Notes: generated by a model from the letters alone, not told the origin. Positions 16,674 to 26,907 are shown, numbered from the stretch's first letter. The stretch is 64,000 bases of DNA from Microbacterium lacticum (GCF_006716815.1 NZ_VFPS01000001.1:1-64000), one strand, 5' to 3'. Numbers and translations are program-made.

Positions 16674-18350
16674 ATGCCCACGAACGTCTACGACCCGCCC
16701 GCCCTCGAACGCGGCACTCTCCGCGTCACGCCGCTCGGCGGTCTCGGTGAGATCGGCCGCAACATGACCGTCTTCGAGTACGACGGGAAGCTCCTGATCG
16801 TCGACTGCGGCGTGCTCTTCCCCGAGGAGCACCAGCCCGGCGTCGACCTGATCCTGCCCGATTTCGAGCCGATCAAGAACCGGCTCGACGACGTGGTGGG
16901 CGTCGTGCTCACGCACGGCCACGAAGACCACATCGGCGCGGTTCCGTACCTGCTGAAGCTCAAGAGCGACATCCCTCTCATCGGCTCGAAGCTCACCCTC
17001 GCGCTCGTCGAGGCGAAGCTCAAGGAGCACCGCCTCAAGGCCTACACCCTGACTGTCGAAGAGGGTCAGGAGGAGCAGGTCGGTCCGTTCGACCTCGAGT
17101 TCGTCGCGGTGAACCACTCGATCCCCGACGCGCTCGCCGTCGCGATCCACACGGATGCCGGGACGGTGCTCGCCACCGGCGACTTCAAGATGGACCAGCT
17201 GCCCCTCGACGGGCGGCTCACCGATCTCCGTGCCTTCGCGAGCCTCGGCGAGGACGGCGTCGACCTCTTCCTCGTCGACTCGACCAACGCCGACGTGCCC
17301 GGCTTCACCCCGCTCGAGCGGGCCATCGGCCCCGTGCTCGACCAGGTCATCGCGAAGGCGCCGCGCCGCGTGATCGTCGCGAGCTTCTCGAGCCACGTGC
17401 ACCGCGTCCAGCAGGTGATCGACGCGGCCGCGGCGAACGGCCGTCGCGTCGCGTTCCTCGGCCGTTCGATGGTCCGCAACATGACGATCGCCGAGGATCT
17501 CGGCTACCTGCACGTGCCCGACGGCGTGCTCATCGACTACGAGAAGGCCAAGGACCTGCCCGACGACAAGATCGTCTACATGTCGACCGGGTCGCAGGGC
17601 GAGCCGATGGCCGTGCTCTCGCGCATGGCGAACATAGACCACGCGATCGAGGTCGGCGAGGGCGACACGGTGATCCTGGCATCCAGCCTGATCCCCGGAA
17701 ACGAGAACGCCGTCTACCGCGTGATCGACGGGCTCACCAAGCTCGGGGCGAACGTCGTGCACAAGGGCAACGCCAAGGTGCACGTCTCGGGGCACGCCGC
17801 CGCGGGCGAGCTCCTCTACTGCTACAACATCCTGCAGCCGCGTAACGTCATGCCGGTGCACGGCGAGTACCGGCACCTGATGGCCAACGCGAAGCTCGCG
17901 CAGGACACGGGCATCCCGGCGGAGAACACGATCATCGCCGAGAACGGCACGGTCGTCGACCTCCGCGGCGGCGTCGCGAAGGTCGTCGGTCAGCTCGCCC
18001 TCGGCTTCGTCTACGTCGACGGCTCGTCCGTCGGCGAGATCACCGACGCCGACCTCAAGGACCGCCGCATCCTCGGCGAGGAGGGCTTCATCTCCGTCAT
18101 CGTCGTCGTCGACGCGGCGACCGGTCGCATCATCACGGGGCCCGAGGTGCACGCCCGCGGCTTCGCCGAGGACGACAGCGTCTTCGACGACGTCAAGCCG
18201 AAGATCGCCGCGGCGCTCACCGAGGCCGCGCAGTCGGGCGTCCGCGACACGCACGCGCTGTCGCAGGTCGTCCGCCGCACGATCGGACGATGGGTCAACC
18301 AGCGGCTGCGCCGCCGCCCGATGATCGTGCCGCTCGTCATCGAGGCCTGA
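16674..18350 (+). CDS. rnj: Ribonuclease J
   Basis: Metallo-beta-lactamase/beta-CASP ribonuclease with endo- and 5'-exonuclease activity on mRNA and rRNA precursors. 558 residues. Metal motif LTHGHEDHIGAVPYL near residue 80, phosphodiesterase motif GDFKMDQLP, beta-CASP region with ASFSSHVHRVQQV and YMSTGSQGEP, and HVSGHAAAGEL near the end of the catalytic core. The C-terminal RNase J domain ends RRPMIVPLVIEA. ATG 16674 follows AAGGAGG. The last 50 bp of the gene are duplicated 885 bp downstream. Confidence 0.96.
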   Translation: MPTNVYDPPALERGTLRVTPLGGLGEIGRNMTVFEYDGKLLIVDCGVLFPEEHQPGVDLILPDFEPIKNRLDDVVGVVLTHGHEDHIGAVPYLLKLKSDIPLIGSKLTLALVEAKLKEHRLKAYTLTVEEGQEEQVGPFDLEFVAVNHSIPDALAVAIHTDAGTVLATGDFKMDQLPLDGRLTDLRAFASLGEDGVDLFLVDSTNADVPGFTPLERAIGPVLDQVIAKAPRRVIVASFSSHVHRVQQVIDAAAANGRRVAFLGRSMVRNMTIAEDLGYLHVPDGVLIDYEKAKDLPDDKIVYMSTGSQGEPMAVLSRMANIDHAIEVGEGDTVILASSLIPGNENAVYRVIDGLTKLGANVVHKGNAKVHVSGHAAAGELLYCYNILQPRNVMPVHGEYRHLMANAKLAQDTGIPAENTIIAENGTVVDLRGGVAKVVGQLALGFVYVDGSSVGEITDADLKDRRILGEEGFISVIVVVDAATGRIITGPEVHARGFAEDDSVFDDVKPKIAAALTEAAQSGVRDTHALSQVVRRTIGRWVNQRLRRRPMIVPLVIEA

Positions 18351-18352
18351 GC
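18301..18352 (+). repeat. 52-bp direct repeat, copy 1 (3' end of rnj)
   Basis: Covers the last 17 codons of rnj and 2 nt beyond the stop. It matches 19186-19237 at 50 of 52 positions, the two differences being G/C changes. Together the copies flank a single inserted gene, as attL/attR-like or duplication boundaries would. Confidence 0.85.
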
Positions 18353-18354
18353 GC

Positions 18355-19209
18355 GTGTCCTCGCGGAAGGCGCCGCGGTGCCGGCGCTCTCTCGGGGACG
18401 TCCTCCCGGTCACGCGCAGACGGTTCGATGAGGCCCTCGACGAGGTGCGGAACTCCCCTGCGCGGCTGACACCGCCGTCCCGCCGCGGAGGACGCGACTT
18501 CTGGGTGAGCATAGCCGCTGTTGCGGTCAGCATCGTCGCGCTGATCGCGGTGATCGTCCAAACCGGAGCGACGCAGGATCAGGCGCGAGCGGCCGCCGAC
18601 GCTCTCGACGCGCAGACGCGGATGACCGATATCCAGTCGATCGGGTCGGTGGTCCTCACCTTCGACGCGGATGGACTGGTTGTCGCCAATCGAGGCGGGA
18701 TCAGTGCGCCGCCGGTGGGCGTCTGGCTTCTCACGCGCAGCGGCGAGAACCACGTCAGCGAAGTCACCGGAACGTTGGGCGGCTTGCCGGCATGCTCGAC
18801 GACGCAGCTGCCCGCGGAGCTCCTGCGCTCCGCGCGCGAACAAGGCGACACGAGCGGCCGTGAGTTCGATCCGAGCGCCGCGAGCGATCGAGAAGCGTAC
18901 CTCGCGCTCCAGGCGCCGTCGGGTGCCCGGTTTCTGCTCGCAGACACCGGCTACTTCGCGTCGATCGACACAGACGCCATCCTCGAGACTCCTCAGTCGC
19001 AGACGGAGCCGTATCACCTCACCGTCGATCCCTTGAGCGTGCTGCGGTCCTCACGGCTCTGGGAAGTGTCGGCGGACACGTATTGGGAGGGCGCCGACAG
19101 CGTCTCGACCTATCAGTTGGACCCTTCGCTCGCGATCCAGGGGGCCGTCACCGGGTACGGGCCCACCATCCGTATCGACCGCGACAGCGGCTGCGCCGCC
19201 GCCCCATGA
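18355..19209 (+). CDS. Hypothetical single-pass membrane protein on an insertion behind rnj
   Basis: A 284-residue protein with no family I recognise. Residues 1-48 are basic and Pro/Arg-rich, residues about 49-68 (VSIAAVAVSIVALIAVIVQ) form one membrane segment, and the rest is a soluble, presumably extracytoplasmic domain with few motifs. Codon use is less GC3-biased than in neighbours. The GTG start lies 4 nt after the rnj stop; GTG 18445 is an alternative. The last residues (SGCAAAP) are encoded by the duplicated rnj tail, read in a different frame. Confidence 0.6.
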   Translation: MSSRKAPRCRRSLGDVLPVTRRRFDEALDEVRNSPARLTPPSRRGGRDFWVSIAAVAVSIVALIAVIVQTGATQDQARAAADALDAQTRMTDIQSIGSVVLTFDADGLVVANRGGISAPPVGVWLLTRSGENHVSEVTGTLGGLPACSTTQLPAELLRSAREQGDTSGREFDPSAASDREAYLALQAPSGARFLLADTGYFASIDTDAILETPQSQTEPYHLTVDPLSVLRSSRLWEVSADTYWEGADSVSTYQLDPSLAIQGAVTGYGPTIRIDRDSGCAAAP

Positions 19210-19237
19210 TCGTCCCGCTCGTCATCGAGGCCTGAGC
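19186..19237 (+). repeat. 52-bp direct repeat, copy 2
   Basis: Second copy of the rnj 3' end; 17 nt after it comes the -10 of the GNAT gene. This is probably the ancestral junction between rnj and the GNAT gene, with copy 1 created when the intervening gene entered. Confidence 0.85.
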
Positions 19238-19266
19238 CGCGGCGGCGGAGCGCTAGCATCGGCTCC

Positions 19267-19761
19267 ATGCCCGTCAGCTTCCGTGTGCGCCCCGCGACGC
19301 AGGCCGACGGCACGTTCCTCGGCGACATGGTCGTCGAGGCCGCGAACTGGCGGCAGGGCGGCGCCCGCCCGCGGCACGAGGTGCTGACGCACCCCGACCA
19401 CAACCGCTACATCTCGGGGTGGATGCGCCCGGGTGATGCCGGCTTCGTCGCGGTCGATGCGCAGGACAGTCCCGTCGGCGCGGCGTGGTATCGGATGCTG
19501 CCGCGCACCGACCCGGGCTTTGCCTACGTCGGAACCGGTGTTCCCGAACTCATCATCGGCGTGCGGCCGATCTGGCGCGCGCACGGCGTGGGGCGTGCTC
19601 TGCTGCAGCGGCTGTGCGAGCACGCCCGGGCCCAGGGGCACGGGCGCATCAGCCTGTCGGTGGAGCGCGGTAACTTCGCGCAGACCCTCTATCGCAGCGA
19701 GGGCTTCGCGGTGACGCAGGCCGGTCACGGCCGCGACACCATGGTCAAGCGCCTGCGCTGA
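19267..19761 (+). CDS. GNAT family N-acetyltransferase
   Basis: A 164-residue acyltransferase. Motif A reads IGVRPIWRAHGVGRALLQRL (R-x-x-G-x-G type), followed by ISLSVERGNFAQTLYRSEGFAV, the beta5 strand and Tyr-containing helix of the family. The N-terminal VRPATQADGTFLGDMVVEAANW is a typical GNAT start. Substrate unknown. TAGCAT (19254-19259) ends 7 nt before the ATG, suggesting a leaderless transcript. Confidence 0.85.
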   Translation: MPVSFRVRPATQADGTFLGDMVVEAANWRQGGARPRHEVLTHPDHNRYISGWMRPGDAGFVAVDAQDSPVGAAWYRMLPRTDPGFAYVGTGVPELIIGVRPIWRAHGVGRALLQRLCEHARAQGHGRISLSVERGNFAQTLYRSEGFAVTQAGHGRDTMVKRLR

Positions 19762-19768
19762 TTCGCCC

Positions 19769-20085
19769 GCGGCCATCGCGTGCGGTGATTGTCGTCGGAT
19801 CGCGCCCGAGGCGAGGCGGTCTGCCGAGCGGAGGCGGTTGCTGCGGCATCCTGCCTGCTCTGGGCGGGTTGCCTGTTCCGGGCTGGGTGCCTGCGGCCAT
19901 CGCGTGCGGTGATCCGCGCCCGAGGGGAGGCGGTCTGCCGAGCGGAGGCGGTTGCTGCGGCATCCTGCCTGTTCTGGGCGGGTTGCCCGCGCTGGGCGAG
20001 TTGCCTGTTCTGGGCGGGTTGCCTGCGCCGCGCGGTTGCCTGCGCCGGGCGGTTGCCTGCGCCGGGCGGGGCGGGCACTCCTGAT
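19769..20085 (+). repeat. Tandem repeats in the 398-bp gap before ftsK
   Basis: The gap 19762-20159 has no convincing gene. It holds two imperfect copies of a roughly 120-bp unit beginning GCGGCCATCGCGTGCGGTGAT at 19769 and 19893. Then comes a run of shorter 15-18-bp units of the type GCCTGTTCTGGGCGGGTT (from about 19840 and again 19965-20075). Antisense reading gives repetitive Pro/Arg/Gln peptides, which I regard as a by-product. Confidence 0.8.
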
Positions 20086-20159
20086 CGGATGCCGGGGCAG
20101 GCCCGGCTCGGGCCACGTCAATCCGCGGATCCGGGCGTCCCTGCGCCTACCGTGGAGTA

Positions 20160-22862
20160 ATGGCACGATCCACGAGCACGCCCACGAACGCCCGCGCGTC
20201 CGCGAAGGGCTCATCGACCCGTGCCCGCAAGCCCGCACCGGCTCCCACGAAGTACGTCGACGACACCGACCGCCCGCCGGTCGCCGTCCGCGCATGGCTC
20301 GGCGTCGCGCACGGCGTCGGCGGCATGTTCCGCGCCTTCGGCCTCGAGACGCTCGAGAAGGACCAGCGCCGGGACGGCTTCCCGTTCCTGCTCGTCGTGC
20401 TGGCCGCGCTCGGCGCCGTCAACGAGTGGTTCTTCATCGGCAACGACGTCGCGACGCAGATCAGCGCCTACACCGTGGGGCTGTTCGTCGGCCGGGTCGC
20501 GTTCATCATGCCCGTGCTCCTGCTGGTGCTGGCGGGTTGGCTGTTCCGGCATCCACCGTCCATCCACGACAACGGCCGCATCGGCATCGGTTTCGGACTG
20601 TTCGTCCTGTCCATCGCGGGCTTCTGCCACGTCGCGGGCGGTCGGCCGCAGCCCTCGCAGGGGATGCCGGCGCTGAGCGCCGCGGGAGGCCTGTTCGGGT
20701 GGACGATCGGCGAGCCGCTGTCGCTGCTGACCACGATCGGCGCCTACGTGCTGCTGGGCGCCCTGACGCTCTTGAGCGTTCTCATCCTCACCAAGACCCC
20801 GCCGAATCGCATCGGTCGCCGTCTCGGCGATCTGTACTCCTGGATGTTCGGCGCCGAGCGTCCCGAGGCGGCCACGACCGATGTGCCCACGGTCGCCTTC
20901 GGCGAGGCGGAGGACGCCCCGGACAAGGAGCTGCCGTGGTGGCGCCGCAACAAGTCGGGCCGAGAGGAGGACGTCGACGGTCACCTCGGCTCCGATGATC
21001 TGACCGCGCTGCTGGACACCACCGGCGACGGCGGCTTCGAGCAGGCCGTCGCGATGCCGGGGCCCGTGCCGCCGGTGCCGCTGCCGGACGCGCCGACGGA
21101 GATCATCGATCCGGCCGTGATCGCCCACGCGAAGAAGGCCGCCCGCCGTGCCGACACCGGCATCCGCGAAGACAGCGGCGAGATCATCCTCGACGACGGC
21201 ATCCTCCCGGGCATCTCCGCCCTGGGCGACGACCACGACGGCCAGCCGCCGCAGGCGCCGTACCGGCTTCCCTCGGTCGCCGCGCTCGCGCAGGGCGACC
21301 CGCCGAAGGCGCGGTCCGAGGCGAATGATCGGGTGGTGGCGGCCATCCGAGGCGTGTTCGAGCAGTTCGGCGTCGATGCCCGCGTGACGGGCTTCTCCCG
21401 CGGACCGACAGTGACGCAGTACGAGATCTCGCTCGGCCCCGGCGTCAAGGTCGAGCGCATCACGGCGCTGACCAACAACATCGCCTACGCCGTGGCATCC
21501 AACGAGGTGCGGATCCTCGCGCCCATCCCCGGCAAGAGCGCGATCGGCGTCGAGATCCCGAACACCGACCGCGAGATCGTCACGCTCGGCGACGTGCTGC
21601 GCTCGCCGGCCTCGACGAGCCAGACCCACCCGATGACGATCGGGGTGGGTAAGGACGTCGGCGGCGGCTACGTCGTGGCGAACCTCGCCAAGATGCCCCA
21701 CCTGCTCGTGGCCGGCTCGACCGGATCGGGCAAGTCGAGCTTCGTGAACTCGATGATCACGAGCCTCCTGATGCGCGCGAAGCCGTCCGAGGTGCGGATG
21801 GTGCTCATCGACCCGAAGCGCGTCGAGCTGACATCGTACGCCGGGGTGCCGCACCTGATCACCCCCATCATCACGAACCCGAAGAAGGCGGCCGAGGCGC
21901 TGCAGTGGGTCGTGAAAGAGATGGACATGCGCTACGACGACCTCGCGTCGTTCGGGTTCCGGCACATCGATGACTTCAACCGCGCCGTCGTCGCGGGGGA
22001 GATCAACCTGCCCGTCGGCAGCGAGCGGGTGCTCAAGCCCTATCCGTATCTGCTCGTCGTCGTCGACGAGCTCGCCGACCTGATGATGGTCGCCCCGCGC
22101 GACGTCGAGGACTCGATCGTGCGCATCACGCAGCTCGCGCGCGCCAGTGGCATCCATCTCGTGCTCGCCACGCAGCGCCCGTCGGTCGACGTCGTCACCG
22201 GTCTCATCAAGGCGAACGTCCCCTCCCGGCTCGCGTTCGCGGTGACGAGCGTCACCGACTCGCGCGTCATCCTCGACCAGCCCGGCGCCGACCGCCTGAT
22301 CGGTCAGGGAGACGGACTCTTCCTGCCGATGGGGGCCTCGAAGGCGCTCCGCGTGCAGGGCGCGTGGGTGGCCGAGAGCGAGATCGAGAAGGTCGTCCAC
22401 CACGTCAAGAACCAGGCGCGCCCGGAGTACCGCAAGGACGTCGAGGCGGTCGCCGAGAAGAAGGAGATCGACGCCGACATCGGTGACGACCTCGAGCTGC
22501 TGCTGGCGGCGGCCGAGCAGATCATCTCGACGCAGTTCGGCTCGACGTCGATGCTGCAGCGGAAGCTCCGGGTCGGGTTCGCGAAGGCCGGGCGCCTGAT
22601 GGATCTGCTCGAGTCGCGCGAGATCGTCGGTCCCTCCGAGGGCTCGAAGGCCCGCGACGTGCTCGTCACGCCCGACCAGCTGCCCAAGGTGCTCGCCCGC
22701 CTCCGCGGCGACGACCCGCCCGCGCCGGCGGCGTCCGCCGCGTCCGGCGGTGGAGACCCGTACGGCGCGGACGCGGTGGACGCGCAGTTCGACGGATACG
22801 AGGTCGTCGAGTCCGACGAGTCATCCGAGGATGCCTGGGGGCTCACCGGGCGCGACCAGTAG
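20160..22862 (+). CDS. ftsK: DNA translocase FtsK/SpoIIIE
   Basis: Septum-anchored ATPase that pumps chromosome termini during division. 900 residues. A basic N-terminus is followed by four membrane segments (about residues 75-215) and an acidic linker. The motor has the alpha domain, then Walker [14 protein letters not shown] (about residue 520), Walker [14 protein letters not shown] and [12 protein letters not shown]. The C-terminal gamma winged helix ([23 protein letters not shown]) reads KOPS-like signals. ATG 20160 is the only start that keeps the whole N-terminus. Confidence 0.96.
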   Translation: MARSTSTPTNARASAKGSSTRARKPAPAPTKYVDDTDRPPVAVRAWLGVAHGVGGMFRAFGLETLEKDQRRDGFPFLLVVLAALGAVNEWFFIGNDVATQISAYTVGLFVGRVAFIMPVLLLVLAGWLFRHPPSIHDNGRIGIGFGLFVLSIAGFCHVAGGRPQPSQGMPALSAAGGLFGWTIGEPLSLLTTIGAYVLLGALTLLSVLILTKTPPNRIGRRLGDLYSWMFGAERPEAATTDVPTVAFGEAEDAPDKELPWWRRNKSGREEDVDGHLGSDDLTALLDTTGDGGFEQAVAMPGPVPPVPLPDAPTEIIDPAVIAHAKKAARRADTGIREDSGEIILDDGILPGISALGDDHDGQPPQAPYRLPSVAALAQGDPPKARSEANDRVVAAIRGVFEQFGVDARVTGFSRGPTVTQYEISLGPGVKVERITALTNNIAYAVASNEVRILAPIPGKSAIGVEIPNTDREIVTLGDVLRSPASTSQTHPMTIGVGKDVGGGYVVANLAKMPHLLVAGSTGSGKSSFVNSMITSLLMRAKPSEVRMVLIDPKRVELTSYAGVPHLITPIITNPKKAAEALQWVVKEMDMRYDDLASFGFRHIDDFNRAVVAGEINLPVGSERVLKPYPYLLVVVDELADLMMVAPRDVEDSIVRITQLARASGIHLVLATQRPSVDVVTGLIKANVPSRLAFAVTSVTDSRVILDQPGADRLIGQGDGLFLPMGASKALRVQGAWVAESEIEKVVHHVKNQARPEYRKDVEAVAEKKEIDADIGDDLELLLAAAEQIISTQFGSTSMLQRKLRVGFAKAGRLMDLLESREIVGPSEGSKARDVLVTPDQLPKVLARLRGDDPPAPAASAASGGGDPYGADAVDAQFDGYEVVESDESSEDAWGLTGRDQ

Positions 22863-22871
22863 GCTCGGCTC

Positions 22872-23447
22872 GTGGCGATCCCCCGGCAGCTCCCGAACGC
22901 GATCACGATCGTGCGCATCCTGTGCGCGCCGGTCTTCCTGTGGATGCTGCTCGCCGACGGCGGTCAGGACGGACCGCTGCGCTGGTGGGCGGCGATCCTG
23001 TTCATCGTCGCGATCGCGACCGACGGCATCGACGGCTACCTCGCCCGCAAGTACGAGATCGTCACCGATCTCGGAAAGCTCCTCGACCCGATCGCCGACA
23101 AGGCGCTGACCGGCTGTGCGTTCGTCGGGCTCTCGATCCTCGGCGAGCTGCCCTGGTGGGTGACGATCGTCGTGCTCGTGCGCGAGGTCGGCATCACCGT
23201 ACACCGGCTGGTGGTGGCGAGCGATCACGTCGTCGCCGCCGCGTGGATGGGCAAGCTCAAGACCGTCGCGCAGGCCGTCGCCCTGTCGCTCGCCCTGTTG
23301 CCGCTGTGGACGATCGTGGGCGACTGGATCCACGTCGTCAACACGATCGCCATGTGGATCGCCGTGATCCTCACCGTCGCGAGCGGCATCGACTACGTCG
23401 TCACGGAGGTCCGCGGCGCGCGCCGCGGCCGGCAGGCGGCGCGGTGA
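22872..23447 (+). CDS. pgsA: CDP-diacylglycerol--glycerol-3-phosphate 3-phosphatidyltransferase
   Basis: Makes phosphatidylglycerol phosphate in the membrane. 191 residues with several membrane segments. It has the complete CDP-alcohol phosphotransferase motif DG-x2-AR-x8-G-x3-D-x3-D in DGYLARKYEIVTDLGKLLDP plus IADK. GTG start 10 nt after the ftsK stop. Its stop overlaps the GTG of cinA, so pgsA-cinA are coupled. Confidence 0.93.
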   Translation: MAIPRQLPNAITIVRILCAPVFLWMLLADGGQDGPLRWWAAILFIVAIATDGIDGYLARKYEIVTDLGKLLDPIADKALTGCAFVGLSILGELPWWVTIVVLVREVGITVHRLVVASDHVVAAAWMGKLKTVAQAVALSLALLPLWTIVGDWIHVVNTIAMWIAVILTVASGIDYVVTEVRGARRGRQAAR

Positions 23448-23998
23448 GCCCGGTGAGCTCGCTGCCGGGGCTTCCCGAGCTGCCCGACGACCTCGAGAAC
23501 ACGCAGGTGTCCGTGGGGCGGCAGAGTGAGCCCGAACGGCTCGTCGCGCGGCTGGGGGAGCTCGGCTGGACCGTCGCGGTCGCCGAATCGCTCACCGGCG
23601 GCCTCGTCGTCTCGTCGATCGTCTCGGTTCCGGGGTCGTCCGCCGTGCTCCGCGGGGGAGTGGTCGCCTACGCGACCGACGTGAAGGCCGCGCTCCTCGG
23701 CGTCGACGAGACCCTGCTGAGCGCGCACGGCCCCGTGCACCCGCGCGTCGCGCGTCAGATGGCCGACGGCGTGCGCCGCGCCCTCGGACACGACGGGCTG
23801 CCCGCGGATGTCGGCATCGCGACGACCGGGATCGCCGGGCCCGTCTCGCCCGACGGTCAGCCAGTCGGCACCGTGCACGTCGCCGTCTCCACGCCGCTCG
23901 GCTCGCGGGTCGAGTCGGTGCAGCTCTCCGGCGACCGCGCCGCCATCCGCGCCGAGGCCGCGGCGCTCGCGGTGCGGATCGCGCTCGAGGCGCTCTGA
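23444..23998 (+). CDS. cinA: CinA C-terminal domain protein (nicotinamide-nucleotide amidase)
   Basis: A 184-residue stand-alone CinA C-terminal domain (PncC type), which deamidates nicotinamide mononucleotide in pyridine-nucleotide salvage. Signatures: TVAVAESLTGGLVVSSIVSVPGSSAVLRGGVVAYATDVK (with catalytic Ser) and GIATTGIAGPVSPDGQPVGTVHVAV. The N-terminal molybdopterin-binding-like half of full CinA is absent, as in most actinobacteria. GTG 23444 overlaps the pgsA stop. Activity is inferred from family; the gene lies in the conserved pgsA-cinA-clgR-recA string. Confidence 0.9.
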   Translation: MSPVSSLPGLPELPDDLENTQVSVGRQSEPERLVARLGELGWTVAVAESLTGGLVVSSIVSVPGSSAVLRGGVVAYATDVKAALLGVDETLLSAHGPVHPRVARQMADGVRRALGHDGLPADVGIATTGIAGPVSPDGQPVGTVHVAVSTPLGSRVESVQLSGDRAAIRAEAAALAVRIALEAL

Positions 23999-24059
23999 CG
24001 ACTCCGTCTCGTGGAGGGGCGCGACGCACTTCCGGCCACGACGGCGGGGATGGCCGCGG

Positions 24060-24085
24060 GGAATACGCGGTGTGACATCCCTGTT
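24060..24085 (+). promoter_or_regulatory. SigR/SigH-type promoter upstream of clgR
   Basis: GGAAT (24060-24064) and GTT (24083-24085) are separated by exactly 18 nt. This matches the consensus of actinobacterial thiol/heat-stress sigma factors (SigR/SigH, GGAAT-N18/19-GTT). clgR is under SigH in corynebacteria. A second candidate start is a TAGGGT housekeeping -10 near 24125. Confidence 0.55.
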
Positions 24086-24197
24086 ACGAATGGTGATTCC
24101 CACCCATTCCCCAGCACTCGGGGTTTAGGGTGACGTGCAAGAGCTGTACTGCATCCCGACCGGGACGCGGAGTCACTGTCAGAGGAGGGGGCCCGAC

Positions 24198-24515
24198 ATG
24201 ATCCTGGTTCGTCAGGAAATCGGCGAAGTCCTGCGCGACTTCCGCCTGCAGAAGGGGCGCACCCTCCGCCAGGTGGCGGGGCGCGCCAGCGTCGCCCTCG
24301 GCTACCTGAGCGAGGTTGAACGCGGTCAGAAAGAGGCATCCAGCGAGATCCTCGCCTCGGTCGCCGACGCGCTCGATGTGCCCATCTCGACGATCATGCG
24401 CGAAGTGGGCGACCGCATCTCGGTGCTCGAGGGCCTGCAGGTCTTCCCCGACGTCGTGCCCGACGACCTCGCCGCGCTCGACCGCGACATCCAGTCGCAG
24501 CTGTCGCTGCGCTGA
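24198..24515 (+). CDS. clgR: Xre-family regulator ClgR
   Basis: Activator of clp protease genes and other stress genes in actinobacteria. 105 residues with a complete helix-turn-helix: IGEVLRDFRLQKGRTLRQVAGRASVALGYLSEVERGQKEASSEILASVADALDVP is nearly invariant in ClgR. The tail after EVGDRISVLEG carries an end compatible with regulated proteolysis, which I cannot prove. ATG 24198 follows GGAGGGGG. Context (cinA upstream, DUF3046 and recA downstream) is the standard one. Confidence 0.92.
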   Translation: MILVRQEIGEVLRDFRLQKGRTLRQVAGRASVALGYLSEVERGQKEASSEILASVADALDVPISTIMREVGDRISVLEGLQVFPDVVPDDLAALDRDIQSQLSLR

Positions 24516-24516
24516 C

Positions 24517-24741
24517 GTGCGGCGCAGCGAGTTCCAGCGCGCCGTCGACGACGAGTTCGGACCGCGCGCCGCGTTCGTGGTGACCGACCTGTCGCTCTCC
24601 GGCGTCGGCTATCGCACGGCCGCGCAGGCGATCGATGACGGCGTGCCGATGCGCGACGTCTGGCTCGCGCTCTGCGTCGAGACCGACGTGCCCGAGTCGC
24701 GCCGCCACGGCGTGGGACTGCTCGACCCGCGCCGGCCGTAG
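24517..24741 (+). CDS. DUF3046 protein
   Basis: A 74-residue actinobacterial protein of unknown function. The family pattern [15 protein letters not shown] ... [33 protein letters not shown] is clear. GTG 24517 lies 1 nt after the clgR stop, so it is cotranscribed with clgR. It sits between clgR and recA, as usual. Confidence 0.85.
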   Translation: MRRSEFQRAVDDEFGPRAAFVVTDLSLSGVGYRTAAQAIDDGVPMRDVWLALCVETDVPESRRHGVGLLDPRRP

Positions 24742-24779
24742 CGGGCCTCGACGCGACGGCGTGTCGTTCCAGCGTGTCG

Positions 24780-24795
24780 TCGTACTTTTGTTCGA
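24780..24795 (+). promoter_or_regulatory. LexA (SOS) box of recA
   Basis: TCGTACTTTTGTTCGA matches the actinobacterial/Bacillus SOS consensus TCGAAC-N4-GTTCGA with one mismatch (T for A at position 4). A TAGGCT -10 (24804-24809) follows at once, so a bound LexA would cover the promoter. A stable hairpin (24989-25003) precedes the recA ribosome binding site in the leader. Confidence 0.8.
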
Positions 24796-25024
24796 GGCAG
24801 GCATAGGCTCCTCCACAAGAGGCATCGTGGAGAAGTTGTCCACCGTTTCGCCGCATCCCTCGCTCGATCATCCGTCGATGTCGGAGGGTGTTCGTAACGT
24901 GGACAGCGTCATCACGACACCTCCGCCTTGTCGCACCGAACTCCCGTCGGGAGCAAGGGCGGCAGCCTACAGGCGACGGACACCCCGACGCGGCGTAGCC
25001 GCGCAGAGCACGAAGGAGCACGTC

Positions 25025-26079
<1,055 letters not shown>

Positions 26080-26080
<1 letters not shown>

Positions 26081-26835
26081 TGAGCGACGGCGACGACCGT
26101 CTCGCCCCCGTGATCCCCCTGTTCGGCGGGGCGGCTCCGGCCGCACCCGCCGAGCGGGGAGTCGCCGGGCGCGGGGCGGGGCCGGCGCACCGTGGGGACG
26201 CGGATGTCGTGAACGCGGGCGGTGTGGATGCGGCGCTGGCGCCCGACGGCGATGAGCGGGCCGCCGCCTGGCATCCGACGTGGACCGCGCAGGTCGCCGA
26301 CCTCGGCGGTCAGGATGACGAGCCGGAGGGCGACAGCGCCGACGAGAGTGCCGCGGCGGGCGAGGCGGCGCTCCTGCGCAAACTGCGCACCCGCTCGCTG
26401 TCGGTGCGCGAAGCGCGCGGTGTGCTCCGCGAACGGGAGGTCGACGAGGCGTCCTCCGACGAGATCGTCGAGCGGTTCGTCGGGCTCGGCTACCTCGACG
26501 ACGCGAAGCTCGCCGAGCAGCTCGTGCACACGGCCGTCGACCGCAAGGGTCAGGGGCGCCGCGCCGTCTCGCAGACGCTCTCGCAGCGCGGCATCCCGCG
26601 CGAGGTCGTCGACGCGGTGCTCGCGGAGCTGCCCGACGACGAGTTCGAGCGAGCGCTCGACTTCGCGCGGCAGAAGGCCAGGTCGATGCGCGACCTCGAC
26701 CGCGAGGTGGCGCTCCGACGGCTCAGCGGTCAGCTCGCCCGGCGCGGGTACGGCGGCGGAGCGCTGGCGGCGGCCCGTCAGGCGCTCGACGAGGCATCCC
26801 GTCCTCAGCCGCGCGGAGTGCGCTTCGACGGCTGA
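26080..26835 (+). CDS. recX: Regulatory protein RecX
   Basis: Modulator that caps RecA filaments. The conserved three-repeat helical core occupies about residues 95-245 (REARGVLREREVDE ... YLDDAKLAEQLVHTAVDRKGQGRRAVSQTLSQRGI ... ALRRLSGQLARRGY). The first about 90 residues are an Ala/Gly/Asp-rich extension without recognisable fold, longer than in E. coli RecX. ATG 26080 overlaps the recA stop (TGATG); a GTG 3 nt earlier is the alternative. Confidence 0.9.
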
Positions 26836-26883
26836 GCGAACGACGCCAGGCGCGGATCCACCCCGCGTCTGTCAGACTCACCA

Positions 26884-26907
26884 CACGTGCAGGTCAGCGT
26901 GCACGTG
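26884..26907. promoter_or_regulatory. Perfect inverted repeat upstream of an ABC exporter
   Basis: CACGTGCA and TGCACGTG (8-N8-8) lie 59 bp before the ABC ATPase start, with a smaller palindrome GTCTGTCAGAC at 26867-26877. This is the expected size for a TetR/MarR-type operator; no regulator gene is adjacent. Confidence 0.5.

Noticed and set aside
18355..19237. Integrative element with its own integrase
   Set aside because: The segment has room for a single non-recombinase gene only; called an insertion, not a complete element.
19769..20085. Possible CRISPR array
   Set aside because: Units are contiguous and imperfect, without unique spacers of constant length, and no cas genes are present.
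19222..20295. Minus-strand frame encoding repeated Pro/Arg/Gln peptides
   Set aside because: Arises from translating the tandem DNA repeats and the antisense of the GNAT and ftsK genes; no start signal.
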